A stretch of 64,000 nucleotides of DNA from contig JAWKLR010000006.1 of assembly GCA_041392625.1 (NCBI GenBank), forward strand, positions 62,001 to 126,000, read 5' to 3'. Position 1 is the first letter of the stretch, and every line of letters begins with the position of its first letter. This DNA comes from M3007 sp041392625 (GTDB lineage: Bacteria; Bacteroidota; Bacteroidia; Chitinophagales; Saprospiraceae). A program made the translations under genes and the position numbers. The notes beneath the pieces were generated by a model. That model did no database searches, was not told where the DNA came from, and saw only the letters and a program-made list of their open reading frames with translations. Below, in pieces: positions 9,001 to 16,253 of this stretch.

Positions 9001-9042
9001 CAAAACGCCTGGCGAAGGAATATCCTTCTGTCAGGCGTTTTG
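9001..9042. terminator. Bidirectional terminator hairpin
   Basis: CAAAACGCCTG (9001-9011) pairs exactly with CAGGCGTTTTG (9032-9042), and inside it GAAGGA pairs with TCCTTC. It ends the tRNA-like transcript on the plus strand and the cytochrome c gene on the minus strand. Confidence 0.8.
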
Positions 9043-9057
9043 TTTAGACATCCTCTA
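9043..9057. repeat. Solitary MITE end (terminal inverted repeat fragment)
   Basis: TTTAGACATCCTCTA is the outer end of the 161-bp element found at 14735-14895 and 35816-35976. Nothing of the element interior is present here. It adjoins the terminator at 9001-9042. Confidence 0.6.
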
Positions 9058-9070
9058 AGAATCGCGTGCA

Positions 9071-9400
9071 TTATTTAAATCCTTCGAGCCAGGATGCAAT
9101 TTTATTCATATCCTCTTTTGGGATGTTGGGTTGAGGAGCCATGGGTTGAAAATTGGGCCAGTTGCCTGGCTCCGGTTTGGCTACCAATTGAATGATCCGT
9201 TTTTTCGAATACTTTTTCTGTGCAATAGCCGGCCAGGATGGCCCGATCAGGTTGCGTGAAACATGGTGGCAGGAAGAACAGGAGTATTTCGACAGGAGTT
9301 TTTTCACATCTTCTGGAATTTCCGAGTCGGCCGGACGAAAACTCCAGGCGGAAAATAAAATCAGGCCAAGAGGCAGCAAGAGGAGTATTTGTTTTTTCAT
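9071..9400 (-). CDS. Small class I cytochrome c, exported
   Basis: 109 residues. A signal peptide (MKKQILLLLPLGLILFSAWS) is followed by a single haem-binding site CSSCH near residue 42 and a downstream methionine-containing stretch (PMAPQPN) that can give the axial Met ligand. The C-terminal helix (MNKIASWLEGF) is typical of monohaem cytochrome c. It would carry electrons in the periplasm; the partner oxidase or dehydrogenase is not in the window. It reads from the ATG at 9400 as a single gene and ends just before a terminator. Confidence 0.85.
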   Translation of the reverse strand: MKKQILLLLPLGLILFSAWSFRPADSEIPEDVKKLLSKYSCSSCHHVSRNLIGPSWPAIAQKKYSKKRIIQLVAKPEPGNWPNFQPMAPQPNIPKEDMNKIASWLEGFK

Positions 9401-9529
9401 TGTGCAAATATGAGGGATTTTGTGAAAAAAATCCAGGTTGCCCCCCTAAAAAAGCATGGATAAAAAAGTACTTCGGACGCTGCGAAGCCTACCTTTACGG
9501 CTTGGTTCAACCCTACAATTCTGTGTAAA

Positions 9530-10735
9530 TTGAAAAAGCAATCCGGATTTCAATTGGTATTTGATAGTTTGCGCTCCTTTCTGCAAAACCCCTTGGCCCT
9601 CACTGTGGGTTTGTGTTTTGCGGCGGATAGTTTTCTGTTTGGGTCCTGGGTTGCGCACATTCCGCATGTCAAAATGCAGTTGGCTTTGTCGGAGGCAGAA
9701 TTAGGCTTGGCCTTGTTTGGTATGCCGCTGGGCTTGCTAATTGCCAATCCGTTTTCACCCGGCTTGATCGCGCGTTATGGTTTGTCGGGCGTGACCCTTA
9801 CAAGTCTGATTTTATTGGCCCTGTCGTTTGCCTTGCCCATGTGGATGCCGGATCGCTGGACGCTGATGGGGGCTTTGTTTTTGGTTGGGGTTTCGGTGGC
9901 ATTTTTGAATGTGGCGATCAATACCTGTGCAACCAATCTGGAGCGCCATCAATCAATTTATATCATGTCGACCTGCCATGGGATGTGGAGTGCAGGCGGG
10001 ATGTTGGGCTCTGGTCTGGCGGCCGTACTGATCCGGCTGGGTGTTGATCCGGCCTGGCATCTGACGGCAATTGCGGTGGTGGTCTTGCTGGGCTCTGTGT
10101 GGGGGCTCAAGCCCTGGCTGACTCAGATTCCGGAGGATCGCCGGGCGTCCGAAATGCGTTCTGGTCGCCCCGGGTTTGTTTGGCCCAACCGGCTGCTGCT
10201 TTTCATGATTCTTATTGGCGTGTGCATAAGTTTGGGGGAAGGGGTTGCTTTCGACTGGAGCGCCGTATACCTTCGGGAGGAATTGGGTGCCCGCCCGGCC
10301 CTGGCAGCCTTGGGCTTCACCTGTTTTAGCATGAGCATGATGGCTATGCGGTTTACCGGCGATGTATTGATTCCCCGCTTTGGCGAACAGCGCTTGCTCT
10401 ACTTCAGTGTGCTTACATCCGCATTGGCTTTGTTGATTGTAGTTCTTTCCAATACCGTTTGGATGGGCATTTTGGGCTTTTTTGTTTTGGGGGCCGGAGT
10501 AGCCTTGGGTGCACCTATTTTATTTAATGCCTCGGCGCGGGTGCCTGGCTATGCGCAGGGGGCCGGACTGGCAACGTACGCCACCTTTAGTTTTATGGGC
10601 TTTTTGGTTGGCCCTCCGCTGGTGGGTTATTTGGGCGAGGCATTTGGCTTGCCCTGGGCCTTCGCCTTGGTGATTGTACTGTTGCTGACTTCTGTGTTGG
10701 CTATACGGTTTGTACGGACGGAGGGAGTAGGGTAG
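9530..10735 (+). CDS. MFS transporter
   Basis: A roughly 400-residue Major Facilitator protein with about twelve hydrophobic segments. The first half has the pattern VGLCFAADSFLFGSWVAHIP followed by a cytoplasmic loop, as in the YbjJ/fucose-permease-like branch of MFS. The substrate is not predictable. The chosen start is TTG at 9530, about 23 codons before the first helix; no ATG lies between. TACCTTTA at 9490 could be a weak -7 box. There is no recognisable partner gene. Confidence 0.82.
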   Translation: MKKQSGFQLVFDSLRSFLQNPLALTVGLCFAADSFLFGSWVAHIPHVKMQLALSEAELGLALFGMPLGLLIANPFSPGLIARYGLSGVTLTSLILLALSFALPMWMPDRWTLMGALFLVGVSVAFLNVAINTCATNLERHQSIYIMSTCHGMWSAGGMLGSGLAAVLIRLGVDPAWHLTAIAVVVLLGSVWGLKPWLTQIPEDRRASEMRSGRPGFVWPNRLLLFMILIGVCISLGEGVAFDWSAVYLREELGARPALAALGFTCFSMSMMAMRFTGDVLIPRFGEQRLLYFSVLTSALALLIVVLSNTVWMGILGFFVLGAGVALGAPILFNASARVPGYAQGAGLATYATFSFMGFLVGPPLVGYLGEAFGLPWAFALVIVLLLTSVLAIRFVRTEGVG

Positions 10736-11099
10736 GATGAAACTATTGATGGGGCTAGGGCTTGGCAAGGAGTCAAGAGAAACTTAAAACAACCTTTAAG
10801 GTGATTACAACATTCACATACGTGACCCAAGTCTTATGCTGGGTGTCTTCAAAAAGTAGTTATCTTTGTAATTGGGCCCTTAATCTTAGACCCTTGGAAA
10901 CACATTCCGAATCATGATAGGAGCACACAATGAAGTTTTTGGCTAGAAGATGCATGGTTAAGCACGCAGTCTTCCGTTGAAAACATATGAATGCCTAAAA
11001 TTGAAATGTACAGCATTAGGCATGTTCCATATTGCTAGTCTATGTTGCACGTAGGCAAAGCAATAATGTACAAGAATTGTAGCCTATAAAATTTATTGA
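10736..11099. other. Intergenic region with possible upstream promoter
   Basis: About 360 bases without a convincing gene. TATCTTTG at 10861-10868 fits the Bacteroidota -7 box but lacks a -33 TTTG and lies 230 nt before the next gene. An 8-bp inverted repeat ATGCCTAA/TTAGGCAT is present at 10991-10998 and 11016-11023. A short frame from 10991 (MPKIEMYSIRHV, then stop) is faintly like the start of IS21 IstA proteins, too short to claim a remnant. Confidence 0.4.
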
Positions 11100-12782
11100 A
11101 TGAAAAGAGTATTTTTTACGATCCTGCTTTTATTACTGTGGAGTTTTACATTTTCTCAAAATTATATTGAGATTTTCATTCAACAGTATGAATTGATGAA
11201 GCCAAAAGATCAAGAGAAGGTTGATAAATATATTAATTATTTTTTATGTCAGTATTCAACTAAGAATTGGCAGGTGTACAAGAATCCTAATGAGGCACGA
11301 GTAAAGGATAATGGATATACCGAGATAGCCCAGAATCTAACAAGCATTAAAAAGAAGTATAAGATAGAAAACTCTTTTGTAATAGATTATTTACTTGCCA
11401 TAAATATTTCCTATAAGGGACGAGACCCTTATTATTATTCTGATTTATATGATGTCAGTAAGAATACAAGGTTCCAGGATGATAAAGAAGTATTCGACTA
11501 TCTAAATGATAAGTATGATTTAATTGAAAACTATATAAATTACCCATTGTCATTTGAAACTTTTACAAATCATAAAAATAGAACTCATAGCCTATTAGCG
11601 GCATACTATTTAAATAGAGTTCAACTGGAATTTGTCAAAAGGGGGAATTTTACCTTAATTAAGAATGGGTTTGATTTAAAAAAGTTGGAAAAAGAGAATA
11701 AGGTAATTTCTGAGATTTATGATAATTGTGGGTGTTATAGTGATAATAAAAGGTGGGTGAATAATGTTGCACAACAAGTTAGAGATAAACGAAATGGAAT
11801 GCTAAATGGAAATTATCAAAAGGCAAAAGAGGCGTTAACGCAAAGCCAACTCCAAAACATAATAGTTAGCGATTTGAATGCATCTGAAATTAAAGGTCGG
11901 ATTGATGAGGTGTTCAAAATTGAAGCATTGAATAAGTATATCCAAGTTTACAAGTATTTTGACAATGATAAAAACAACAAGGTTAGGGTTGAAAATGACA
12001 TGTATTTAAGAATATATGAGTCAGAAAAAGATTTTATAACAGATCAATTAAATCTTGAGAGTTTGCCCAAGAAAAAGAGTAGTCGTTTAGGTTATTTTGT
12101 AAACTTTAATAATCTTGTAAGTTTTCAATTAAAGCCAAGTAATTGTACATTTATTAAAGAAGAATATGCTGGTGATTTAGAGTTTACATCATCTATTACG
12201 ACCAAAACTAAGGTGCATTATTTCAATTATGTGTATGACTGTGAATGTGACATTAATAAAATCTTATTCGTTCAGGAATTGGTTTCAAAGAAGGTTGAAA
12301 TGCCCTTGGAAGATTACGTGAGATCAGATTCAGTCAAAACCAATGAAATGGTAGTTATACTGGAAGTAAAGGGTGAAACTCGGGTTATGGAATGGGCGAA
12401 GAACCTTGGGAAGGCATTGGCTAGTGCTCAAGGTACAGACGGTCCTTCAAAAGCAAGCGGTTATGAAATATTTATTAATGAAGGAAACCATTCTATTAGA
12501 AAAGACAAAGAGAGCAGTGCTTTTGTTATAAATATTATTGATGGAGGAATTTTTTCTTCAAATGTGGATAAGGATTCATACCTGGTAACATATAAAAGTG
12601 GTTCACAATCATGGAGTACGAGTGACCCATTTAATGATTCTTTAAGTGATGTGGCTAATAGGCTCACTAGTGCTTCTGAAATAGAAGTAACTATCAATTA
12701 TAAAAAGTATAAAGGAGATTCTCCTAAATCCTTTAAGGCTAAAATCAAAGAACCGGGTTGGTACAGTATCAATATTTATTGA
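11100..12782 (+). CDS. Orphan exported protein, AT-rich gene
   Basis: 560 residues, not recognised. The N-terminus (MKRVFFTILLLLLWSFTFSQ) is a clear signal peptide, so the protein is exported. The rest is rich in Asn, Lys, Tyr and Ile, with two Cys clusters (NCGC near residue 212 and DCECD near 380) and no membrane segments or T9SS sorting domain that I can see. The gene is strikingly more AT-rich than its neighbours and uses AT-ending codons, which suggests acquisition from another source. It stands alone and is followed by a long hairpin. A lipoprotein or secreted toxin-like role cannot be supported from sequence. Confidence 0.8.
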   Translation: MKRVFFTILLLLLWSFTFSQNYIEIFIQQYELMKPKDQEKVDKYINYFLCQYSTKNWQVYKNPNEARVKDNGYTEIAQNLTSIKKKYKIENSFVIDYLLAINISYKGRDPYYYSDLYDVSKNTRFQDDKEVFDYLNDKYDLIENYINYPLSFETFTNHKNRTHSLLAAYYLNRVQLEFVKRGNFTLIKNGFDLKKLEKENKVISEIYDNCGCYSDNKRWVNNVAQQVRDKRNGMLNGNYQKAKEALTQSQLQNIIVSDLNASEIKGRIDEVFKIEALNKYIQVYKYFDNDKNNKVRVENDMYLRIYESEKDFITDQLNLESLPKKKSSRLGYFVNFNNLVSFQLKPSNCTFIKEEYAGDLEFTSSITTKTKVHYFNYVYDCECDINKILFVQELVSKKVEMPLEDYVRSDSVKTNEMVVILEVKGETRVMEWAKNLGKALASAQGTDGPSKASGYEIFINEGNHSIRKDKESSAFVINIIDGGIFSSNVDKDSYLVTYKSGSQSWSTSDPFNDSLSDVANRLTSASEIEVTINYKKYKGDSPKSFKAKIKEPGWYSINIY

Positions 12783-12793
12783 TAGACAAACAT

Positions 12794-12840
12794 GAATACT
12801 CCCCATAAATAAAGGTTCCCTTTACTTATGGGGAGTATTC
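12794..12840. repeat. Long perfect hairpin after the AT-rich gene
   Basis: A 15-bp perfect stem pairs 12794-12808 with 12826-12840 (GAATACTCCCC...), and an inner 5-bp stem AAAGG/CCTTT lies in the loop. There is no T-run after it, so it could act as an mRNA-stabilising 3' structure or weak terminator. A further partial copy of its sequence (GCGGAATACTCCA) appears at about 12861. Confidence 0.6.
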
Positions 12841-13080
12841 CATACAGTGTGTCAAGGCTTGCGGAATACTCCAAATATGGAGGAGTTTGATCAAAGTCAA
12901 TTTGAAGTATTTTGGCCAACAAAATTCATTGTTAATCCATACATCAATGAATACCGACAGCACTCTTATATAAAAAAATCTGTAGAGCAGTTTTTATCTA
13001 AAAACTCAAATGTTCTTCTTTTTGAACTTCATTTTAACCATTTATTGTAGGAAAGGCTTTTCATTTATTTTTAATTAAAA
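12841..13080. other. AT-rich intergenic region
   Basis: No gene is supported. A 67-codon plus-strand frame at 12847-13050 has no family resemblance, no start context and unlikely composition. Confidence 0.45.
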
Positions 13081-13081
13081 A

Positions 13082-13113
13082 TTTAGTTTATAAAATAAAC
13101 TAGTTTATATTTG
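13082..13113 (+). promoter_or_regulatory. Promoter with overlapping inverted-repeat operator
   Basis: TATATTTG (13106-13113) is a perfect -7 box, with TTTA at the -33 position. Between them lies TAGTTTAT-AAA-ATAAACTA (13084-13102), a perfect 8-bp inverted repeat; half of it is repeated once more at 13101-13108. It sits before a two-gene unit whose second gene is a winged-helix regulator, so an autoregulatory operator is a reasonable inference. Confidence 0.55.
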
Positions 13114-13156
13114 TGTTCAAGATAAACCATTGAATACTAAATGAACCTATTGGGCT

Positions 13157-13744
13157 ATGAAAACAAACGAAGAAGCATTTAATCCGGAGCAAAGTTTGCG
13201 GGTGATCCGGGAGACGATTGATTTGGCAAAAGGGAGCGTTCGCGAGAGCGGGTTCCATTTTTTGCTTTGGGGCTGGCTGGTTGTGCTGGCGGGGCTTATC
13301 GAGTATTTTGGCCTCCCGGCTTTGGGGCGTTCCGTGCACTGGGTCTGGGGGATTATGCCCCTGATCGGTGCACCCACTTCCATTGTGTACGAATGGCGGC
13401 GCAACAAACTGCGCGGCCCCAGAAACATTATCCGCGACTGGTACGGACAAGTGTGGATGGCCTTCGGAATTTCACTTGCAATTGTAATTGCCCTGAGCAT
13501 CCATTTCAGAGTAGGCCCTATACCATATATTCTGTTGCTTGCCGGAACGGCAACCTTTATCTCCGGCACGCTGTTACGCTTTCTCCCGCTCAAACTGGGG
13601 AGCATGGCCTTTTGGTTGGGTGCATTGATTTGCATTCCGGTTCCCGTTGAAACCCACATTCTCATTGAAGTTGTTGCGACCATTTTGGGCTACCTTGTGC
13701 CGGGATATATGCTGAATTATAACGAACGAAAAAAGGATGTTTAA
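13157..13744 (+). CDS. Uncharacterised integral membrane protein
   Basis: 195 residues with a soluble N-terminus of about 35 residues (helical, charged) and then four to five hydrophobic segments starting at FHFLLWGWLVVLAGLIEYF. No catalytic motif is visible. The start codon of the next gene, a winged-helix regulator, overlaps its end by 8 nt, so the two are translated together. Such membrane protein and small regulator pairs recur in Bacteroidota, and the promoter upstream carries an inverted repeat. The role is unknown; a signal- or stress-responsive membrane protein controlled by its partner is an inference. Confidence 0.75.
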   Translation: MKTNEEAFNPEQSLRVIRETIDLAKGSVRESGFHFLLWGWLVVLAGLIEYFGLPALGRSVHWVWGIMPLIGAPTSIVYEWRRNKLRGPRNIIRDWYGQVWMAFGISLAIVIALSIHFRVGPIPYILLLAGTATFISGTLLRFLPLKLGSMAFWLGALICIPVPVETHILIEVVATILGYLVPGYMLNYNERKKDV

Positions 13745-14033
13745 ATCGCTGGACCCACTGTTTATGTCACAGCTTCGGCTTGCCATTGTATCGCATTTGG
13801 TTGTGGTTGGGGAAGCAGATTTTTCGGAGTTAAAAGAAAAAACCGGAGCCACAGCAGGCAACCTGAGCATCCAGATCGGGAAATTGCAGCAGGCCGGTTA
13901 CCTCGAAGTAGAAAAGACCTATAAAAACAATTACCCCCTCACACTCTGCCGCATTACCAAAACAGGCATCCACGCATTTGAAGCATTTTACGACAACCTG
14001 AAAACGTATTTTGATAAGCCCCCGGAATCGTAG
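13737..14033 (+). CDS. Small winged-helix transcriptional regulator
   Basis: 98 residues forming one winged helix-turn-helix domain of the HTH_34/MarR-ArsR-like kind. Helices start at LDPLFMSQLRLAIVSHLV, the recognition region is FSELKEKTGATAGNLSIQIGKLQQAGYLEVEK, and a wing follows (PLTLCRITKTG). It has no ligand domain and would bind DNA as a dimer. It overlaps the preceding membrane protein gene by 8 nt. The inverted repeat at 13084-13102 in their shared promoter is the obvious candidate site. Confidence 0.85.
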   Translation: MFKSLDPLFMSQLRLAIVSHLVVVGEADFSELKEKTGATAGNLSIQIGKLQQAGYLEVEKTYKNNYPLTLCRITKTGIHAFEAFYDNLKTYFDKPPES

Positions 14034-14187
14034 TCGGGCGGGGAGTTAATCCCATTTTATCCATATAAAAATTTTACCGAGGCGGCTGCATGCGCGTCTC
14101 CCTGCTTTCTGTTGCCTATGCATTGGCTTCGGACCAGGAATCTATATATCTGTTCACTGGAGGCATCGCTTCCACAAATTCATTTTT

Positions 14188-14733
14188 ATGAAAAACATAC
14201 TCGTATTGCCCCTGCTTTTGGTTGCCTTCTTGCAATCTGTTCACGGTCAAAGTTCCCTCAAGCCCCATCCTGATATGCTCCAGGCAATGGAAAAAGTCGG
14301 ATTTATGGAAGGCGTCTGGAAAGGCAGCGGGTGGATTCAAATGGGCCCAATGCGGCATGAATTTATTCAGTACGAAACCGTTTCCTCCCGCACCCTGGGA
14401 GCAGTCCTGGTCATCGATGGGAAAGGACTGAATGCGGAGGATACAACGGAGGTGGTACACGATGCATTTGCTGTCATCTCGTACAACCTACAGGAACAGA
14501 AATACATGATGCGCGCCTACCGCGGCGATGGCAACTACGTGGATGCAGATTTTGAGGTAAAAGAGGATGGTTCCATCGTGTGGGGCTTTTCACATCCGAT
14601 GGCCGGACAAATCCGCTACACCATTCGCAACGAAGACGGGAAATGGACAGAAAAAGGCGAAATGAGCCGGGATGGATCCAATTGGATGCACTTTTATCAA
14701 TCCACACTCGAACGGGTAGATGAGTCAAAATAA
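14188..14733 (+). CDS. Exported lipocalin-like protein (DUF1579-like)
   Basis: 181 residues. A signal peptide (MKNILVLPLLLVAFLQSVHGQ) is followed by a beta-rich domain opening with FMEGVWKGSGWI, the G-x-W-x-G pattern of calycin/DUF1579-like barrels, and continuing with repeated short strands to the C-terminus. Likely a periplasmic small-ligand barrel; the ligand is unknown. The start is well placed before the signal peptide. It stands alone, and a MITE begins 2 nt after its stop codon. Confidence 0.72.
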   Translation: MKNILVLPLLLVAFLQSVHGQSSLKPHPDMLQAMEKVGFMEGVWKGSGWIQMGPMRHEFIQYETVSSRTLGAVLVIDGKGLNAEDTTEVVHDAFAVISYNLQEQKYMMRAYRGDGNYVDADFEVKEDGSIVWGFSHPMAGQIRYTIRNEDGKWTEKGEMSRDGSNWMHFYQSTLERVDESK

Positions 14734-14734
14734 T

Positions 14735-14895
14735 AGAGGATGTCTAAATTTCAATTCTGAGGCGAAGTCGAGCAAATTTTGTTTTTATTAAGGCAAATTT
14801 TGCAGTCGCATACGGGTAATTCGGCGAAAAATTTAACGTAGAGAAAAACCAAATTTGCCGAATGTAGCCCAGAAATTGAATTTTAGACATCCTCT
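14735..14895. mobile_element. 161-bp MITE, copy A
   Basis: The element starts AGAGGATGTCTAAA and ends TTTAGACATCCTCT. The terminal inverted repeats extend imperfectly to about 29 bp. TA dinucleotides flank the GAGGATG/CATCCTC cores on both sides, as with Tc1/IS630-type target sites. It contains no gene. A second copy at 35816-35976 is the reverse complement with a single difference (14749) over 161 bp. The transposase that mobilises it is not in the window. Confidence 0.88.
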
Positions 14896-14908
14896 ATGCT
14901 GAGAAGTA

Positions 14909-15883
14909 CTAAACGAGTCCTTCCCGGACGAGGTCGTGCAGGTGAATGATACCAAGGTACTTGCCAGCCTCTTCCACAATCAGCTGTGAAATGGAATGCT
15001 GGCGCATTTGAGTCAGCGCGTCAATTGCCAGGGCTTCCGGACCGATGGTCTTGGGGCCCTTACTCATTATTTGAGCTGCCTGCACATCCTTCATTTCCCG
15101 GTTTTGTACCAGCATACGACGAAGGTCGCCATCCGTTACGATCCCGATGATGGCTTCGTTCTGGTCGAGTACGGCAGTGGCGCCGAGGCGCTTGGAGCTG
15201 ATTTCAACGATGACATCCTGAAGCGAACTTTCGGCATGCACCGTGGGTTTGCCGTTGAGGATGTACAAATCCCGAACCCGGAGGTAGAGTTGTTTGCCCA
15301 GGGCGCCACCCGGATGGAATTTTGCAAAGTCGTCCGGACTGAATCCCCGGAGCGTGAGCAGCGCCACGGCGAGTGCATCGCCCATAGCCATTTGCGCGGT
15401 AGTGCTGGCCGTTGGGGCCAGGTTGTTGGGGTCTGCTTCCAGTTCGATGGGGGTCCAGAGCAGGTAATCGGCCAGTTGGGCCAATGTGGAGTTTTGCTTG
15501 GCCGTCATGGCGATCAGCACGTTGCCAAAGTTTTTAACCAGAGGGGCGAGCACCTTGATCTCCGGTGTTTCCCCACTTTTGGAAATGCACAGCACAACGT
15601 CCGATTTCTGAACCATTCCCAGGTCGCCGTGGATGGCATCTGCGGCGTGCAGAAACAAAGCGGGCGTTCCGGTAGAGTTCAGGGTTGCGACGATTTTCTG
15701 CGCAATGATTGCGCTCTTGCCGATGCCGGTGAGTACCAGTCGCCCATTGGCTGCTACGATTGACTCCACACAGGAAAGAAAATCGGGAGTCTGATCCAGG
15801 CTTTTGGCCAGGTTCTGAAGCGTTTTTGCCTCAATTTCAATCGTTTGGACTGCGGCGCTGAGTATTTTTGATTTCAATTCCAA
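14909..15883 (-). CDS. kdsD: Arabinose-5-phosphate isomerase, KpsF/GutQ family
   Basis: Interconverts D-ribulose 5-phosphate and D-arabinose 5-phosphate, the entry step to Kdo for lipopolysaccharide. An N-terminal SIS sugar-isomerase domain (GIGKSAIIAQK, SKSGETPE, and the HGDLGMV and KFHPGGALGK motifs characteristic of the family) is followed by two CBS domains (from about VRDLYILNGKPTV). The frame is open up to 16048, but the usual family length of ~325 residues and domain start fit a TTG at 15883; the upstream extension is lysine-rich and low-complexity and probably untranslated. Copy A of the MITE lies just past its 3' end. Confidence 0.9.
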   Translation of the reverse strand: MELKSKILSAAVQTIEIEAKTLQNLAKSLDQTPDFLSCVESIVAANGRLVLTGIGKSAIIAQKIVATLNSTGTPALFLHAADAIHGDLGMVQKSDVVLCISKSGETPEIKVLAPLVKNFGNVLIAMTAKQNSTLAQLADYLLWTPIELEADPNNLAPTASTTAQMAMGDALAVALLTLRGFSPDDFAKFHPGGALGKQLYLRVRDLYILNGKPTVHAESSLQDVIVEISSKRLGATAVLDQNEAIIGIVTDGDLRRMLVQNREMKDVQAAQIMSKGPKTIGPEALAIDALTQMRQHSISQLIVEEAGKYLGIIHLHDLVREGLV

Positions 15884-16014
15884 GAGCAGGTGTTTAAAAA
15901 CTATATTTTGTTTGGAGGGACAAAGAACGGGCTTTTCCAAATAAATAGCGGATTGTAAGTATTTTTTTACAAAAAAAAGAAGTAAGCGTTTTCTTTTTTT
16001 GAAATAAATTTTAC

Positions 16015-16022
16015 TATCTTTG
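16015..16022 (+). promoter_or_regulatory. Putative -7 box upstream of recQ
   Basis: TATCTTTG fits TAnnTTTG. The -33 region is T-rich (TTCT) rather than TTTG, and the leader to the ATG at 16254 would be about 225 nt, so the assignment is tentative. Confidence 0.35.
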
Positions 16023-16253
16023 GCGGCTTTTCCAGACAGGGCCATCAAAATTCGGGTTTTTCAATCTATCCAAGGGCCTGACTGGCCCAAAAAAATTCCC
16101 TCCATTTACCAAAGACAATACCAAGGAGGCTCCCCGGAGCCTTGTTTTCATTTTAAAAAAAGTACTTTAAAATTGGAAGGTCTGGAATAAAAGAGCTAAC
16201 TTCCGCTTACGATATAAGGTACACATCAGCATAATATTTAAGGATACAGAAAG

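Noticed and set aside
8762..9071. Minus-strand frames encoding GREDSNLHEA-like and GRIRTSTR-like peptides
   Set aside because: These are the antisense translation of the tRNA-like T arm (TTCGAATCC); such peptides are a known artefact of tRNA regions.
10981..11040. Possible IS21 IstA remnant (MPKIEMYSIRHV)
   Set aside because: The frame stops after 15 codons and the match is too short to distinguish from chance.
12847..13050. 67-codon plus-strand frame
   Set aside because: No family, no start context, and it follows a hairpin repeat; composition is that of AT-rich spacer DNA.
15884..16048. 55-codon N-terminal extension of the KpsF/GutQ isomerase
   Set aside because: The family begins near the TTG at 15883; the extension is low-complexity and would make the protein unusually long.
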